From positions 70,246,001 to 70,310,000 of the forward strand of contig OZ231127.1 in assembly GCA_965153355.1 (NCBI GenBank): DNA of 64,000 nucleotides, given 5' to 3'. Positions 1-13,528 of the stretch are shown piece by piece (position 1 is the first letter of the stretch; every line of letters begins with the position of its first letter). The translations under genes were made by a program, and so were the position numbers. The notes under the pieces were generated by a model. The model was not told where the DNA came from. It saw only the letters and a list, made by a program, of their open reading frames with translations, and made no database searches. The DNA comes from Flaccisagitta enflata (taxonomy: Eukaryota; Chaetognatha; Sagittoidea; Aphragmophora).

Positions 1-45
1 CGGTTTTCTTTTTCAATTCTCTTTTACTGACACATTCACCTTACA

Positions 46-154
46 ATTCAAGAACGGGTTGAATCCAAGACCGATTCACACGACGACCAGGGGCTTGGTA
101 AACGTGGCGTCTCATACGCCCATGCGGATTCCCAAGTTGAATAATGCCTCTGCA
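46..154 (+). CDS. Possible terminal exon fragment, unassigned
   Basis: A pyrimidine-rich stretch ending in AG at about 45 precedes an open segment that stays open in two frames and ends in TGA at 152-154 in the frame starting AAC GGG TTG. No domain is recognisable and the upstream gene would lie outside the window. It could equally be non-coding DNA, so this is a weak call based only on an acceptor-like site and openness. Confidence 0.15.
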
Positions 155-1035
155 TGAACGAAGGCAGCAATATGGTTCCTCGCATTTATCTTCATCAAAC
201 GTTTGAGGCGTTTGAATTTAATGAAAACGAGATTAATTCTAGAAAATTGATGGAACTGAGCAAAGAAGAGCGATAAAAAGGGAAATAATCAACATATAGC
301 TTGCAGATGGTCTTTTAGTCGCATAAAAAATTCTGTTACGCTTTCTTTGGCTAGCTTATTGTTCAAGGGACTTCGTTGTTACAGCGCTACAATACTTTTG
401 CGACTCTGCCTCATATTGAGTGAATTGGTCAATGGTTATGATCATGTTAGAATGTTAAAATAAATGTTTCTGAGTTCTGAGTTGCTTTCATGTTGAGATA
501 TACTTGTTGTTTTGATAATCCATGTAGAATCTAAAGCGGCTTAGATTGTCATGACGAGGCATCAGAACAGAAGAAAACTTTACATAAAGTAATGATGCAC
601 TACCACCATGAAGTGATTTTTATGTGCATCTGACATGTGAGGTTGATAGATTGGTTAGTTAGGAGGGCAGTTAGTCATTCTATCCTTCCATTATCTGTTT
701 TCAGCGAAATTTGCATCAATGCCCCTACCCATCTACGCTCGACCATTAAGGTTTTCCTTGTTTCAAATAAAGAATCTTTTTTTTTCTTAATCAATATCAA
801 TCAAATGATAACCGTGTGCTTTCTCAAACTCGAAAATCGCAAAAAGGCAGGCATGATCCTTTGTAAAAGAATTTTTCATGGCTTTATACTTCATTTCTTT
901 CATGTTGTATGCCCCTGCCCATCCGTCCGCACCGATATGGAGACCCCGTGTCACTTGTTTATGTTGCTCACCTCATCTTCATTCATGGCGCACTGTGGGC
1001 TTGAGGGACGTTGTCTAATTCCGTTGCTTTAAATC
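155..1035. other. No supported gene; two degenerate interspersed-element fragments
   Basis: I see no coding signal here. Two eroded fragments of the GTCC-rich interspersed family are visible: about 640-765, ending in a CCCCTACCC box and a CCTTGTTTC end, and about 905-962, with CCCCTGCCCATCCGTCCGCA followed by the GTGTCACTTGTTT end that is seen again at 46.7 kb. The 131-residue open frame over them is a chance frame. Confidence 0.4.
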
Positions 1036-1107
1036 AAAACACACACACACACACACACACGCACGCACACACACACATACACAGACACACACATACATAC
1101 ACACAGC
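1036..1107. repeat. (CA)n microsatellite
   Basis: An imperfect CA dinucleotide array with GC and TA interruptions. Confidence 0.95.
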
Positions 1108-1885
1108 GCAACAGAAGAGAATTAAAGTTTAATCCTCTTCTCCGCGGGTTACTTTAGTGTTGCTATAATTCCTGTTGACTGAAGTGCGTCAGTTGAGTAG
1201 GCTGGTCATATCGTGAAGACTGTGCAGGCTCTATGGGCTGTATGCGCTCTTAGGAATGTGTTGGTTGTGTCAATCGCGAGTATGGAACTAAGGGTAGTTG
1301 CCACGAATCACCTTGCGTTCAAGTGGATCGTTTTTCTTTCCAACTTTCGTTTTAACGGAATATATTGATAGTTCTCCCTTATTTTGTCTAAAGCAAATCA
1401 GAATCATGGCATTGCGGATGTGCATGTGCGGTATGACTTCTTTTGCTTCCCTCTTTTTCATCGTTTGAACAGTTTCTTTTCTTCATAAACTTTTCACACT
1501 TAGTGCAGTGGTACTGATCTCGACTTAACAGCTTGACATCTTTACAGAGAAGCTGACATCATGGAAAAGATACCTATGAGTGTACGTTAGGGCAGTTTCC
1601 ACAATAAACTAGACGGGCGGAAATTAGGCGACTGAATTCGTTAACATTGATAAAAATGTCATATTTTGTAATGGTCACACCTAATAGCTTGAAATTTGAA
1701 CCCTATGCTTAAAATTTGATATTCTTTTAGATAATTTAAAAAACAAGGTCATTAGACCTAAGTCACATGCGTCGGCACTTTCAAAAAATGTCAGGCGGAC
1801 AGACGGACAAATTTTTTTTTTTCAAAAGCACATCTTAAAAGGCTTTTTACTCCACCAAGTTTCTTCACTGCCATTCAGGCAGCTG
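1108..1885. other. Non-genic, AT-rich, no feature seen
   Basis: No convincing frame, RNA gene or repeat was found. A short CGGACAGACGGACA trace near 1795-1811 may be an eroded GTCC-type element. Confidence 0.4.
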
Positions 1886-1887
1886 GG

Positions 1888-2478
1888 TAAAGATAAAGTC
1901 ACTAACTTCAGAACAGGGTGTTCTAAAGTTAACGACTTTACTGATTTCAAAGTTCACTTTTTAAGCAGGTAGTGTCAGGATGTGTTGACATTTTTTTCTG
2001 TTTTCTCACACTAGAAAATCTTCACTCTTCCTCGTTCTTGTTAGCAAAAAAGCTGCAGATGCTGGAGAAACCATTGGCAAAATCTTTTTATTGATTATCT
2101 TTTCAAAAAATGACAAAATGGCGATGGAAGTGGCTCGGAAAAAAATGGGGCCAAAACACTTTTTCATTTTTTTCTCAAAATACGTCATTTTCAAATTTCA
2201 CCATTTTCTCAGCAAAGTTGCCCCTATAGGTGATGTTGATGGCAGCAAAATAAAATTGGATACTTATCTTCTTGAAATCGGACGAAATGGCGAAAAAATG
2301 TTTTGAGCGGTAAAGTCGTTAATTTCAGCAATTTTACTGATTTCAGTAATTTCACTGATTTTATTGATATTAGTCCCCGTTTGCGCAATGCCATTATAAT
2401 GGTTCCAAAGTTGCTGATTTTAACGACTCTGTTACATCCTGAAGTCGCTGAATTTAGTGACTTGTCCCACTTTAAATC
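1888..2478. repeat. Diverged inverted repeat, possible foldback element
   Basis: The start (AAGTCACTAACTTCAG) and the reverse complement of the end (AAGTCACTAAATTCAG) match. Similarity continues for about 60 bases with clear divergence (GTTAACGAC against GTTAAAATC). The centre is AT-rich and non-coding. Ends and target duplication could not be fixed, so the class is open. Confidence 0.4.
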
Positions 2479-2534
2479 TTCAATATACAAGATGTGCTAC
2501 AAGACTTAAGATTACCTGAGAAGACAATGAAACA

Positions 2535-2632
2535 ACAATTTTGTTGCGAATAACAACAACCACTATAACAAAAATAACAACAATAACAACAACACCAACA
2601 ACAACAATGAAAACAATGACAGCGATGAAAAG
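2535..2632. repeat. Imperfect (AAC)n array
   Basis: Repeated CAACAA and AACAAC units with ATA and ATG interruptions. Confidence 0.8.
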
Positions 2633-2802
2633 TACTTCTACCTTACTGTTGACTTAAGGGATTATCTATGGCAAATCACATGCTCTGGATACAGCTTATA
2701 TACAGTAAGCGTAATCGTAAGGGTTCCCTCATTTTTTGCGTACTCATAAGCGTAAGCGTAAGCGCTTATCATTCCAACGAGTATGCGCATACACCAAAAT
2801 TG

Positions 2803-2871
<69 letters not shown>

Positions 2872-2976
2872 ATTACTTCATTCCATCTTTCTTTCTTGCT
2901 GTTTTTATTCTTTTATTCTTTCTCGCTTTTGTTCTTTCTTGCTTTTGTTCTTTCATTCTTGCTTTCGTTCTTTCAT

Positions 2977-3048
<72 letters not shown>

Positions 3049-3051
3049 TCA
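2803..3051. repeat. (CTTT)n microsatellite in two blocks
   Basis: Two CTTT arrays at 2803-2870 and about 2975-3051 are separated by a degenerate stretch. Both sides carry a CGTAAG/CGTAATC hexamer-like pattern (2700-2770 and 3085-3205), as if the array had expanded inside an older repeat. The three long open frames here are the array itself. Confidence 0.95.
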
Positions 3052-3477
3052 ATTTGACCGAAAATGGCTTTACTGTGCAAGGGGACTAGTAAATTGAGTT
3101 GTACTCGTTGTGTACTCATAATTGTAATCGTACGCAGTCAAAATAGGTGGAATCGTAAGCGTAATCGTACTCGCTCATGCAGTAACGTACGCGGACTCGT
3201 AATTGGTCTAAAACGCATCGTGTTGTCATCGCTGATCCAAATATCGTTCTCCTACCTTCATTTGTCTTTCCACAATACTTGCCCTTGTTATCTCAAGTCT
3301 AAACGAGATCTACTGTATCTCTAACTAGAATTGACATTCAGGTCTGAAATTTTGCATGTAACTTGGGTTATGTGTGTACTAAAGGGGGAAAAAAGAAATT
3401 TTCTATTATACCTAAGATACTACTATATGTCAAAATCAAATAATTTATCATTTTAGACAAATCAACTAAAAGTGAAA

Positions 3478-3692
3478 TTTTTAGTCGCATGCTACGCGAC
3501 TCTACACCCCGCTTTGTCGGTCCTTTGGTCCGTTGGTCCATCGGTCCGTCCGTCGGTCCGTCACATTTTACTTTTTTGGCGTTAATGGGGGTTTTGGCCT
3601 TACTGCTCCTGCCCAAATGTTCCACTGACCTTAATTATGGCCCCTGCCCACCCGCACGCAACTGGGGTAGCCGTGTATCTGGCCTTGTTCCA
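3478..3692 (-). mobile_element. GTCC-rich interspersed element, HINE-like (type A)
   Basis: On the plus strand the copy starts TTTTTAGTCGC with an imperfect palindrome (AGTCGCATGCTACGCGACT), continues CTCTACACCCCGCTTTGTCGG and a run of GGTCC/GTCCGTCG tetramers, then a T-rich core, the CCCCTGCCCACCCGCACGC box and the GGCCTTGTTCC end. Strand is given so that the palindrome is 3', as in Helitrons. The same layout recurs in more than 20 places in the window. No protein is encoded. Confidence 0.75.
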
Positions 3693-4091
3693 TAGTAAAT
3701 GACAACTGGTCACCATAAAATCTTTAGTTCTTCTTTAGGGATTGCAATTAGATTAAAATGACCTATAGTTAGGTAGGCTTAATGATTTTTTGATGTCTTT
3801 TTCAAAGTGGTTTGGAGTATGACATCAGTGTGACATAAAAAAGGGGGTGATTTTAACCCATTTTTTGCTACGTAGCCTATCAAAATTTTTAGTATGACGG
3901 ATATTAGCTAGGCACTGAATCCTAGGTAATGTGTTATAACAACTTCATGAAAAAAAGGATTAGTAAAATAAAGGCGGCTAATCGCCGACCGGAAAAAAGT
4001 CGTAAATGGGAGTTTTTCTTCAATGCATGTTCTTCTGTTAGTGCATCTCAGGCTGTGTGGTTATTCTTTCTCTCAGTCTTCCTCTATCTTT

Positions 4092-4092
<1 letters not shown>
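3693..4092. other. Non-genic spacer, nothing seen
   Basis: AT-rich sequence without a convincing frame or repeat. Confidence 0.4.
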
Positions 4093-4701
<609 letters not shown>

Positions 4702-5062
4702 CAGAATAAAATGCGAAAGCTAGCGTCGTAAAAGTTAAAGTCAATTTGCGTAACATCCTGACTTTTCTGTCCTGTTAAAAAAAGCCAAAAAATAGGATCA
4801 ATGAAAAATATTGTTTTTTGCGAAAATGCAACAAAATTTTAAAAAATTCAAAAATTCATAACGCCAAAACTAATGATCGTAGAGACTTCTGGTTGGCGCC
4901 ATTTGAAAGAAAAAAATTAGTTCTTTCTTAGCTGTGAATATAAAAAATGTATCATCCCAGCCCCAAAATGGCACAACTTTCTAAAATTGACCACAAACCA
5001 AAAATGAAAAACTTTATTTCTCCCCTATGTTTCAAAAAGTTGAATTTGACTTTTTTCCAAAT

Positions 5063-5822
5063 ACACTGCTTTCAGATCGGAATGTCGCAAAAAGAAGATA
5101 TATTACTCCAAAACTATTCATAGTAATTAATTTTTTCTTTTTTCCCCTGATAGATAATTTGATTAAGTTTTGCTACAAGCAAAGAATGTCCCACCAACTA
5201 AAAGATTTAAGCCTCCTACTCACAATAAATGAATATTGCATGTTTCACTTTGAACAATTTTTTTCCCAACAACTTTTTCTTTACTTTATTTCATACTTGT
5301 CATTTCTACACAAATTGAGCTGGATTGCTGGGCTTGGTCTAGAATTCAAGAGAATTTAATGTAGATTATGTTGTAAGGAAAAAATGTTCTCACTGATTTT
5401 AATTTTGAACAATTTGCAGACAATTTTTCCAAATTTTCCAAAATCTTAAGGTTTTTGCGGTGTTTTAGGGTCAAAATCAATCATTACTGCATCACCTAAG
5501 TCAAATCTTTTAGTATTTCAAACAAAAACTTAATAAATTCCTCATAACCAACACTGCAGGACCACTCTTGTTAAAAAAAACAAGCACTGTTGCTATTTAA
5601 CCTCATTTTTTCCACGAAAAAATGCCATTTTTGGCTGAAATTGATTAATTTTTGTCATGAAATTTAGAGCAAATATATCAACACTGGGGCTTTATTTCTT
5701 TTTTTGTAACAAAACTTAATCAAATTATCTACCACAGAAAAAAAGAATCAAGTAGTTGTCTTAAGTATTTTAGGAGTAATATATCTTCTTTTCGCGAAAT
5801 TTCGATCTGAAAGCGGTGTAAT
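5063..5822. mobile_element. Diverged inverted-repeat element
   Basis: CTTTCAGATCGGAATGTCGC followed by an AGAAGATATATTACTCC run near 5068 reappears inverted at about 5775-5818 (GGAGTAATATATCTTC onward). GATAATTTGATTAAGTTTTG (about 5153) also pairs with its inverted copy near 5705. The arms are about 140 bp and visibly diverged. It looks like an old palindromic DNA transposon remnant. The termini were not resolved. Confidence 0.5.
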
Positions 5823-6045
5823 AAGAACAATTTCTTTGCCTGTTACATCATGAATTTCAGCTGGGCCGGTTTATTGTGGAAATGACCTTAGATAAAAGAT
5901 CAATGGTAGATAGGGGATGAAGTGTTAAGTCTCAAACGAACAGAATGAATCCAACGTGTGGCAGGCAATTGGCTTTTTTCATCCTCCACATTTCCTGCAC
6001 CCTGCTGGCACCTGGAGAAAGAGGAGTTATGCCACATTGTATGTG

Positions 6046-6204
<159 letters not shown>

Positions 6205-6549
6205 GCTGTTGCTGTCACCCACCGTGAGATTCTTTGTATAAAAGTCGCGTGGTAGTGCGAAAAAATCAGGGCAAAAAACCAAAAGAAAAAACATTCTGAA
6301 TGCAATTAAAAGGGGAACTCCCAAGGTCCTGGCTAACAAACCACTAATGAAGCATCGGCCAATGCAGTTTTTTGGGCATGCTCAAAAAGAACAAGGTCGT
6401 CTGGCCAACGTTAGCACTTTGAGAAGACAGACAGACTGAACAACAAACTGACAAACACAGATTTCTAAGATGACCTATAAATTAGCTGTCTCCTGTGAGT
6501 TTTTCTTCCTAAGTTCAAAAATATAAAAAATCGCAAAACAAAAAGTCTT

Positions 6550-6652
6550 TAAAACAACTTTGTGACGGACTCACAGACTGACGGACGGACAGATAGACCG
6601 ACGGACCAACAGACCAAAAAGTGGGTTATAGGGTGCAACCCAAATTTTAAAG
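6550..6652 (+). mobile_element. Fragment of GTCC-rich interspersed element
   Basis: A GACGGAC/GACCGACGGACC run is followed by AAAAAGTGGGTTATAGGGT, the counterpart of the AAAGCGGGTTGTAGAGT segment that precedes the palindrome in intact copies. The palindrome itself is lost (GTGCAACCC). Confidence 0.55.
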
Positions 6653-6689
6653 CAGCCATTAGGCCTAAAGATGAGAGAGAACAGAGAGA

Positions 6690-6870
<181 letters not shown>

Positions 6871-6874
6871 AAAA

Positions 6875-7563
6875 CAGTTAGAAGGCAGAGATGTTTATTC
6901 TGTATATAGAGACGCAAATGGAAGGAAGTTCAATTAGAGGCCCATCGTCAATCAACGGTGAATCAATTGGAATAGGACAGGAAATGAGACAGTGAGAAAA
7001 TGATGGAAAGGTAGAATATCAGGCCCAATGAAAAAGGTGTGAGTAACGAGAGAAAAAAGTACCGAGACAAGCCTATGCTGTTGACGGCTGGATGACATTC
7101 AGATAGGGGACTATTGCATTGCATTGCTAGATCTGAGAATCAAAAACCATGGAGGGAAGTAGTGTCTATCATACATCCTTTTCCGTACTTTATCCACCAT
7201 TTATCATTCAACATTGTGCATTATTTATCTTTTACCATTTACCAATCAACATCCACCAGTAACCATTCACCTTTCTCTACTTACCATTTACTGCTCACCA
7301 TTTTACCAATTACGGCAAGCGGTGTTTTATGTTCATTCAAGAAATAAAAGATTACGGCAATCGCTATTCGCCATTCGTCATAAACGATTCATTATCTATC
7401 ATTCTACACATTCCTAGGCTATCCCTGTATCTGGCTCTGGATCACGGCATCATCGGCATCAATTTGACCTGTACATTTCATATTTGCCTCATTTATTCGC
7501 TTCATTAAATGACCATGACCTAATTTTTTTTCCTTTCCTTTCCTTTCCTTTCTTTTTAGCATT
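6875..7563. other. Non-genic; loose CCATTTACC repeat
   Basis: No gene was seen. Between about 7185 and 7400 a loose 9-11 base motif (TTTACCATTTACC, TTATCATTC) recurs without a regular period, suggesting an eroded tandem array. Confidence 0.35.
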
Positions 7564-7565
7564 TA

Positions 7566-8092
7566 CAGTCAGTGGACAAAACAAAATCGGTAGAGAGCTA
7601 ACTCTGTTGGCTTTGATTCAACCTACTATCATCAAACAGCAGGCTGTAATCAACAACTGGTTGTAAATATTACAGCCGGCTGTCATGCTAATAAATCGGC
7701 AAAAATCCAACTTTTACTAAATAGAATGAGACCTGCAAATTCATAATTCTGGTGAAATTCTGACAAGTTTGATAATTCACAACATATACTTTTATATAAA
7801 AAAAAGAAGTTTTTATTAATGTTTAATAAAGTTATAATGCAATGTTAAAAGATTATTTCTTCTAAAAAGTATTAAGTGTGACATGTCAAACTTCTCAGAA
7901 TTTCATCAGAATTATGACTATGCTGGTTATATTCTATTCATTTTAGGTTGGATTTTTGCCAACTTTGTCAGATGAAAGCCGGCTGTAATTTTCACAACCA
8001 GTTATTGATTATAGCCTGCTGTTCAATAATAGTAGGTTGGATCACAGTCAACAGAGTGGGCTCTCTACCTATTTTGTTTTGTCCACTGACTG
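7566..8092. mobile_element. Palindromic Tc1/mariner-like non-autonomous element
   Basis: The ends are perfect inverted repeats at the outer edge (CAGTCAGTGGACAAAACAAAA). The inverted similarity extends over about 220 bases per arm, leaving only a short AT-rich centre. CAGT ends with a 5' flanking TA fit Tc1/mariner-type elements; the 3' flank is TT, so one target base has mutated or the class is only approximate. No transposase frame is present. Confidence 0.75.
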
Positions 8093-8335
8093 TTGATTGT
8101 CGCTCAATTTATCAAGTCGAGACAGATGATATGAAGTGAACGGTGCAGCATGCGATTTTCAATTACAATACAGCACAACGAAAACAAAAATTAATCAGCC
8201 TCAACAGTGGACTAGAAAGCAAATCGAGCTGGCTACAAAATTCAAAATCGTATCACCACCCGGCGTGGTGGCGCCCGATATCTGGACGACAACCTTTTAC
8301 ATTCAGACGAGTTTGTCCGTAAAAACTAAAAAGAA

Positions 8336-8514
8336 CAGGGCCGGATACCAGGTAAACATAGCCGTGGAGAGGTGGGCAGGGGCAGAGAAGTAGGAGGCTA
8401 GTCAAGTACTTGAGCAGGAGCGGCAAAGTAAAAATAATGCGCTATTAGGACAATTGTGACAAACGGACAGACGAACCAGAAAGTGGCTGATAGAGTTGCG
8501 TGTCCGCAACTTGA
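8336..8514 (+). mobile_element. GTCC-rich interspersed element, HINE-like
   Basis: It starts AGGGCCGGATACC, continues through GGTGGGCAGGGGC and a short GACAAACGGACAGACGAACC tract, then AGTGGCTGATAGAGTTGCGT and the palindrome GTTGCGTGTCCGCAAC. The palindrome sequence differs from type A (TTGCGG rather than TCGCGT), showing that the stem varies between copies. Confidence 0.7.
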
Positions 8515-8640
8515 AATACACTGTCATGATGCTGTAAATCTGTTAACGTTCCGTTAAAGTTCCGTGACACTGGAGGGTTCATCGGGCTGATCGAAATTCA
8601 GCCAGTTGATTCATTTCAATTGCGTTGTCTGGCTCACTTA

Positions 8641-9253
8641 CCGGGTCATCAGCCTGAGATGCCGGATAATGTTAAGCTTTTACTCTGAGATGCCATGTAT
8701 CACGGATTTCACACTGATTGTCTCTTAAAGAGTAAAGATTGACGTTTTTTGTATCAAAATTTCATCAAAATCGGTCAAGTAGTTTAGATTTTACATGTAT
8801 CTAAGTGAAAAACAACCTTTATGCCCCTTCTCTTTTTTTATGGCAAAATGAAGGAATGGCGTTTTTCCCCATTCTCTCATTTTGCAATATTTTGTGCCAG
8901 GGACACGAGGTTAGTCCTAAGTGAAAGGTGATTTGACAAATTTATGAAACTAAATCTAATTTTTTTCAATACTAGACCATTAACATGTTCCCAAGCTCGA
9001 ACTGTTAAAAACAAGAGAAAAATTTGACAATGCTCTCTTTCATGAATTTTATTGAAAATTCTGCCATTGAGAGAAAATTAGTTTTTACTTCAAAGACTTG
9101 TAAAATCTGAACTACTTGACCGATTTTAATGAAATTTTTATACAAAAAACGTCAATCTATGCTCTTTAAGAAACAATCAGTATGAAATCCGAGATATATG
9201 GCATCTCTGAGTAAAAGCTTAACAGAATCCGGCATCTCAGGCTGATGACCCGG
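8641..9253. mobile_element. Palindromic TA-flanked non-autonomous DNA element
   Basis: The ends are CCGGGTCATCAGCCTGAGAT and its exact inverse, immediately flanked by TA on both sides (8639-8640 and 9254-9255). Inverted similarity continues for about 180 bases per arm with scattered changes. TA target duplication fits the Tc1/mariner/IS630 group. No protein is encoded. Confidence 0.8.
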
Positions 9254-9375
9254 TAGTTCTCCTTTTAGCCTGTCTTTCTTTTGCTGCCTGCTATGTTTTC
9301 TGGACTGTATTAGAAAACATCCATCGACCATGAATGAAGATTTGTCTAAATACTTGGTTACATGTCATAAAAACG

Positions 9376-9473
9376 GAGACAGAGACAGACAAAGCCAGAG
9401 CGACACGGAGACAGAGAGACACAGATACAGACACAGAAACACAGAGACAGACATACCGATACAGAGGCAAGAC

Positions 9474-9503
<30 letters not shown>
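9376..9503. repeat. GACA-rich and (GA)n repeat
   Basis: Degenerate GAGACAGACA units lead into 28 bases of pure GA. Confidence 0.9.
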
Positions 9504-9509
<6 letters not shown>

Positions 9510-9619
9510 CCCTTTTCTCTTGCTTGTCACATTCTCTTGAAAGCAAAAAAAAATGCCAGGAAATAAAAAAAGAGACACCAGTGCTGAGTTAAGGACAAAT
9601 GAATGACTGGCAAAGAATG

Positions 9620-9913
<294 letters not shown>

Positions 9914-10298
9914 CCGATTCCGATTCGAGTGTCCGTGTTCGTTTGTCACTGAGAGTGGTTGTCTGCTGTCTAGACGGCCGTTACTGCTGGGATTTGTGTG
10001 TATGGTGTTTGGCAAAGTAAAAAGGCCAAGGTTCTTTTTACAGACACTTAACCCTTTGACTTTATCGAGAATCCACCGAGAGCCTCTGTTTTCCAGCAGC
10101 ATTTGAGGGGGAAAGAAATGCGGTATCGGCAAGGAGTAGGTAGGCAGTGAGAGTATAATTCCTGGGAACTTATTTCTTATTTAATTGTTTGTTTTTTTTC
10201 TATCTTTTCGTATTTGTCGAAGGCGTTTTATGTACCTGCTTAGTTACTTGGCTTCTTTCAAGTTTCTACACTTTCAGGTTGTTATTTCATATTGAGAT

Positions 10299-10300
<2 letters not shown>

Positions 10301-10382
<82 letters not shown>

Positions 10383-10441
10383 TTTTTCTTTTCTTTTTTT
10401 TTCTTTTCTTTTTTCTTTTTTTCTTTCTTTCTTTCTTTCTG

Positions 10442-10513
<72 letters not shown>

Positions 10514-10521
10514 TTTTTCTT
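10301..10521. repeat. (CTTT)n microsatellite
   Basis: CTTT array interrupted by T-rich units between 10380 and 10420. Confidence 0.97.
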
Positions 10522-10554
10522 TAATTCAATACTGTTTCATTTTTCCCCCTCTCT

Positions 10555-11170
10555 CACTGTGCTTTCAAAAAAAATCTGAGTGAAAAATCACATAACTGTG
10601 GGTTTCTCCGCATTTTTGTGTAGTGTTGGGGTGTGATAACATATAACTGGCTGAAGTAAAATCATTCACCGAGCGCTTTTTGAGTAATCTTCAAAATGTA
10701 AAAAAATTAGACCCATTTTCAATGAAGATTCTACTGAGTTGTATTGATCTATTTTTTGACTTCATATTGTTTATCTATACAAAATTCCCTTTCATTTGAT
10801 AGGTCACACTATATGATTTTATTTTGAAATAAAGTTTTCATTTTTTGAGCCACCGTTACTTTTTTGTAATGGTGACCCAAAAAATGAAAATTTTGTTTTT
10901 TTACAAAAGTATGGAGTGCGACCTATCAAATGAAAGGGAATTTTGCGTAGATTAACAATATGGAGTCAAAAAATAGGTCAATACAACTCAGTAGAATCTT
11001 CATTGAAAATGGGTCTAATTTTTTCCCATTTTGAAGATTACTTAAAAAGCGCTCGGTGAATGATTTTATTTTGGCTAGGTACATGTTATCACACCCAAAC
11101 ACTACACAAAAATGCAGAGAAACCCACAGGTATGTGATTTTTCACTCAGATTCTTTTTGAAAGCACAGTG
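10555..11170. mobile_element. Palindromic foldback element, about 616 bp
   Basis: The ends CACTGTGCTTTC and GAAAGCACAGTG are inverse to each other, and the two halves are inverted copies almost to the centre near 10865. A 4-base CTCT occurs on both outer sides, but lies in a pyrimidine-rich context and may be coincidental. There is no coding capacity. Confidence 0.75.
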
Positions 11171-11543
11171 CTCTGTATTTCTCATATTTTCAACGTGACT
11201 TTTTTTTTCCATCCTTTGGCTACCCATCATCAAGAATAGAAGGGAACTGATGACAGACCGCCTTTTAGCAGTTAAACCTTTTTATTCATAATCTTTACCT
11301 AACCTCTTCCACTCACTCATTCCATTCCTTTTATAGATACATAAGCCTCCAAGTTTGATTTTTTTTTTACTGTCAATCGCTTTTGATCCTTGGCTTCGGC
11401 TCTATTGGATTCTTCTCTTGAAATGCAAACATTCTATTGTAATTCAGTTCTTCCGAGATCTTCAGTCTCTTACTTATATCCTTCTTTTAGTCTTAATCTC
11501 TTGAAGTTGGATTTTTTTTCATTCCTCACTTTGTCTCCCTTCC

Positions 11544-11672
11544 TAGGGATGTGGAAGCGTGTGGAAGCTTCCGTTTTGTTGGATGGGATAGCTACTAGTA
11601 TTTGAACTACAAAACGGTAGCGAAAGCGGGAGCGGTGTAGTGGAAGCGGCGTAAAAATTGACCACATTCCTA
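11544..11672. mobile_element. Short MITE, TAGGGATGTGGAAGCG family
   Basis: The copy begins TAGGGATGTGGAAGCG and shares its internal GGATGGGATAGCTACTAG and AAGCGG-rich segment with the copy at 29286-29421. The right end is eroded here (CACATTCCTA). The ends are hAT-like in style, but no target duplication was found. Confidence 0.6.
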
Positions 11673-11826
11673 AGAAGGAGGTTCCTTCTTATACATTTTG
11701 ATCGTGTGAATGTTTTACTTTTGTCCATATGTCCATTGAATCATTAATCACCATAATCTTGTGAAACATTTCTAACAATTTGTCGTGAATATGGCCTTGT
11801 TTTGTTTGAATCGATGCAGTTTCCCA

Positions 11827-11985
<159 letters not shown>

Positions 11986-12154
11986 TTCTCCAGTTCTGTC
12001 ATAGAATGATTTTCTTATTGAATAAAAGAGAGACAAAAAGAGAGAGTATAAGCTAAATGTAAATACATTCATGAGTTTTAGTTGTGGTTTTGAACTTGCG
12101 GGTAAAAAAGAGGGCAATTGAGACAAGGAAAGTAAGGATTAGGAGGCTCAAAGA

Positions 12155-12360
12155 AGGAGATCAAGAGGAGAGGAAAATGCTGATGACAAACAAGATGAGA
12201 CGGAAAAAAAGGCGATCACTGGCAAAATAAAAGAGGAGGAAGTGGAATGAAGGGGGAGGAAGAGGAAGAGCAAGAGGAGGAGGAAGAGGAGAGAATAAAA
12301 GAAGAGAGATGAGCAAAAGAAAACAAAAAAGACAAGAAAAAAAGGTAGTGGTGAAGAGAA

Positions 12361-12391
<31 letters not shown>

Positions 12392-12740
12392 TGAAAAAGA
12401 AGGCAAAGAATGTGGATATTATTTTACATGTGGAGGAGGATTGTTGGGGAGGATCAGTCCCTGCCAGTAAGATAAAAAAAAAGTGAACAATAGGTGCATG
12501 AGACAATACCGGGTGACAAAGAAAGGCGGAAGATAAGGAGAATAGAAATGCAGACAAAGAAGGCAGGAGATAAAGGAAAAGAAAAAGAATAAGAATGAGA
12601 GAGAGAAAAGAAAAAGAAACAGAAAAAGAAAAAGAAATAGAAAAATGGTATAAGACTATGAAGAAGAGCCAGAAGAAGCAGAAGAAGAAATAAGGATTTG
12701 AAGAAGAAGATGGATAATGGAAAGAAAATGTGGCGTCAGC
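12155..12740. repeat. Purine-rich degenerate (GGA/GAA) region
   Basis: About 0.6 kb of nearly pure purine with GAGGAGGAAGAGGAG and AAAGAAAAAGAAA blocks. The Ser- and Phe-rich minus-strand frames over it are compositional. Confidence 0.85.
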
Positions 12741-12744
12741 TAAG

Positions 12745-13528
12745 ACAAATAAGAAATGAGTGGTAATCACAAGCGGAAACAAGAGAACGCAGATCCATGT
12801 ACTTTCTCTCCAACTTTGTCCATTACACAAAGAGTTTACGGTAGATATTACCAGGAGATGGGTGTTAGAAAGAACATGTTTCTCCAGTCATGTGTTGCGA
12901 AGAAAATGTACTTAGGGGTATCGTTTGGCGACATGCTGCACAATATAGATAAAATAAGGATGGAAACACGACTACCCATGTGACCGTGTAGCCTGTGGTC
13001 AAGCAGGGCATATGATAACTAGCCAATGTCTGGCCGATACAAGATAGATACTCATAGAGTTTGGAAGCACAAGACCAAGAAATAAAAAAAGAAAAGAAAA
13101 GAAAGGAAGAAAAACACAAGCATTCAATAAGAAAGGTGGATTTGTTGACAATGTTTACGTGTTAACCACGATCAAGTCTAAAGAATGATGAGACAGCTTT
13201 GGCGGATGAACATGGACAGTAATTGAAAACAAGAGAGGCGAGGATCTGATGTCAGGTAACAAAGAATCAAGATTGGTTGGCTGTCATCGCTGTCACTGCA
13301 CTCTTTATGAACTCGCTGCTACCACCGCTTTCTGTCTCTCTTTATAAGCTCAATGCTGCCACTTCTCTCTTTAAATGTGGGCTTCCCATATGCGCGTTGT
13401 GTTGGCAGAAGACTCACTCGATGGGTAGCTTGGTGCTTTGCCCAAACATGTCACAAAGCACTGCAGAAAACTTCTGATCCTTGAAACAATGCTCTACAGT
13501 GTTTAGACTGCATCATCAAATTCTTTTT
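12745..13528. other. Non-genic stretch, nothing seen
   Basis: Only short frames without recognisable domains. No repeat structure was identified. Confidence 0.35.

Noticed and set aside
637-1032. 131-residue frame as a gene
   Set aside because: It overlaps two eroded interspersed elements and has no domain, splice context or conserved motif.
12216-12830. 204-residue Ser/Phe-rich frame
   Set aside because: It is the complement of a purine-rich tract; composition explains the openness.
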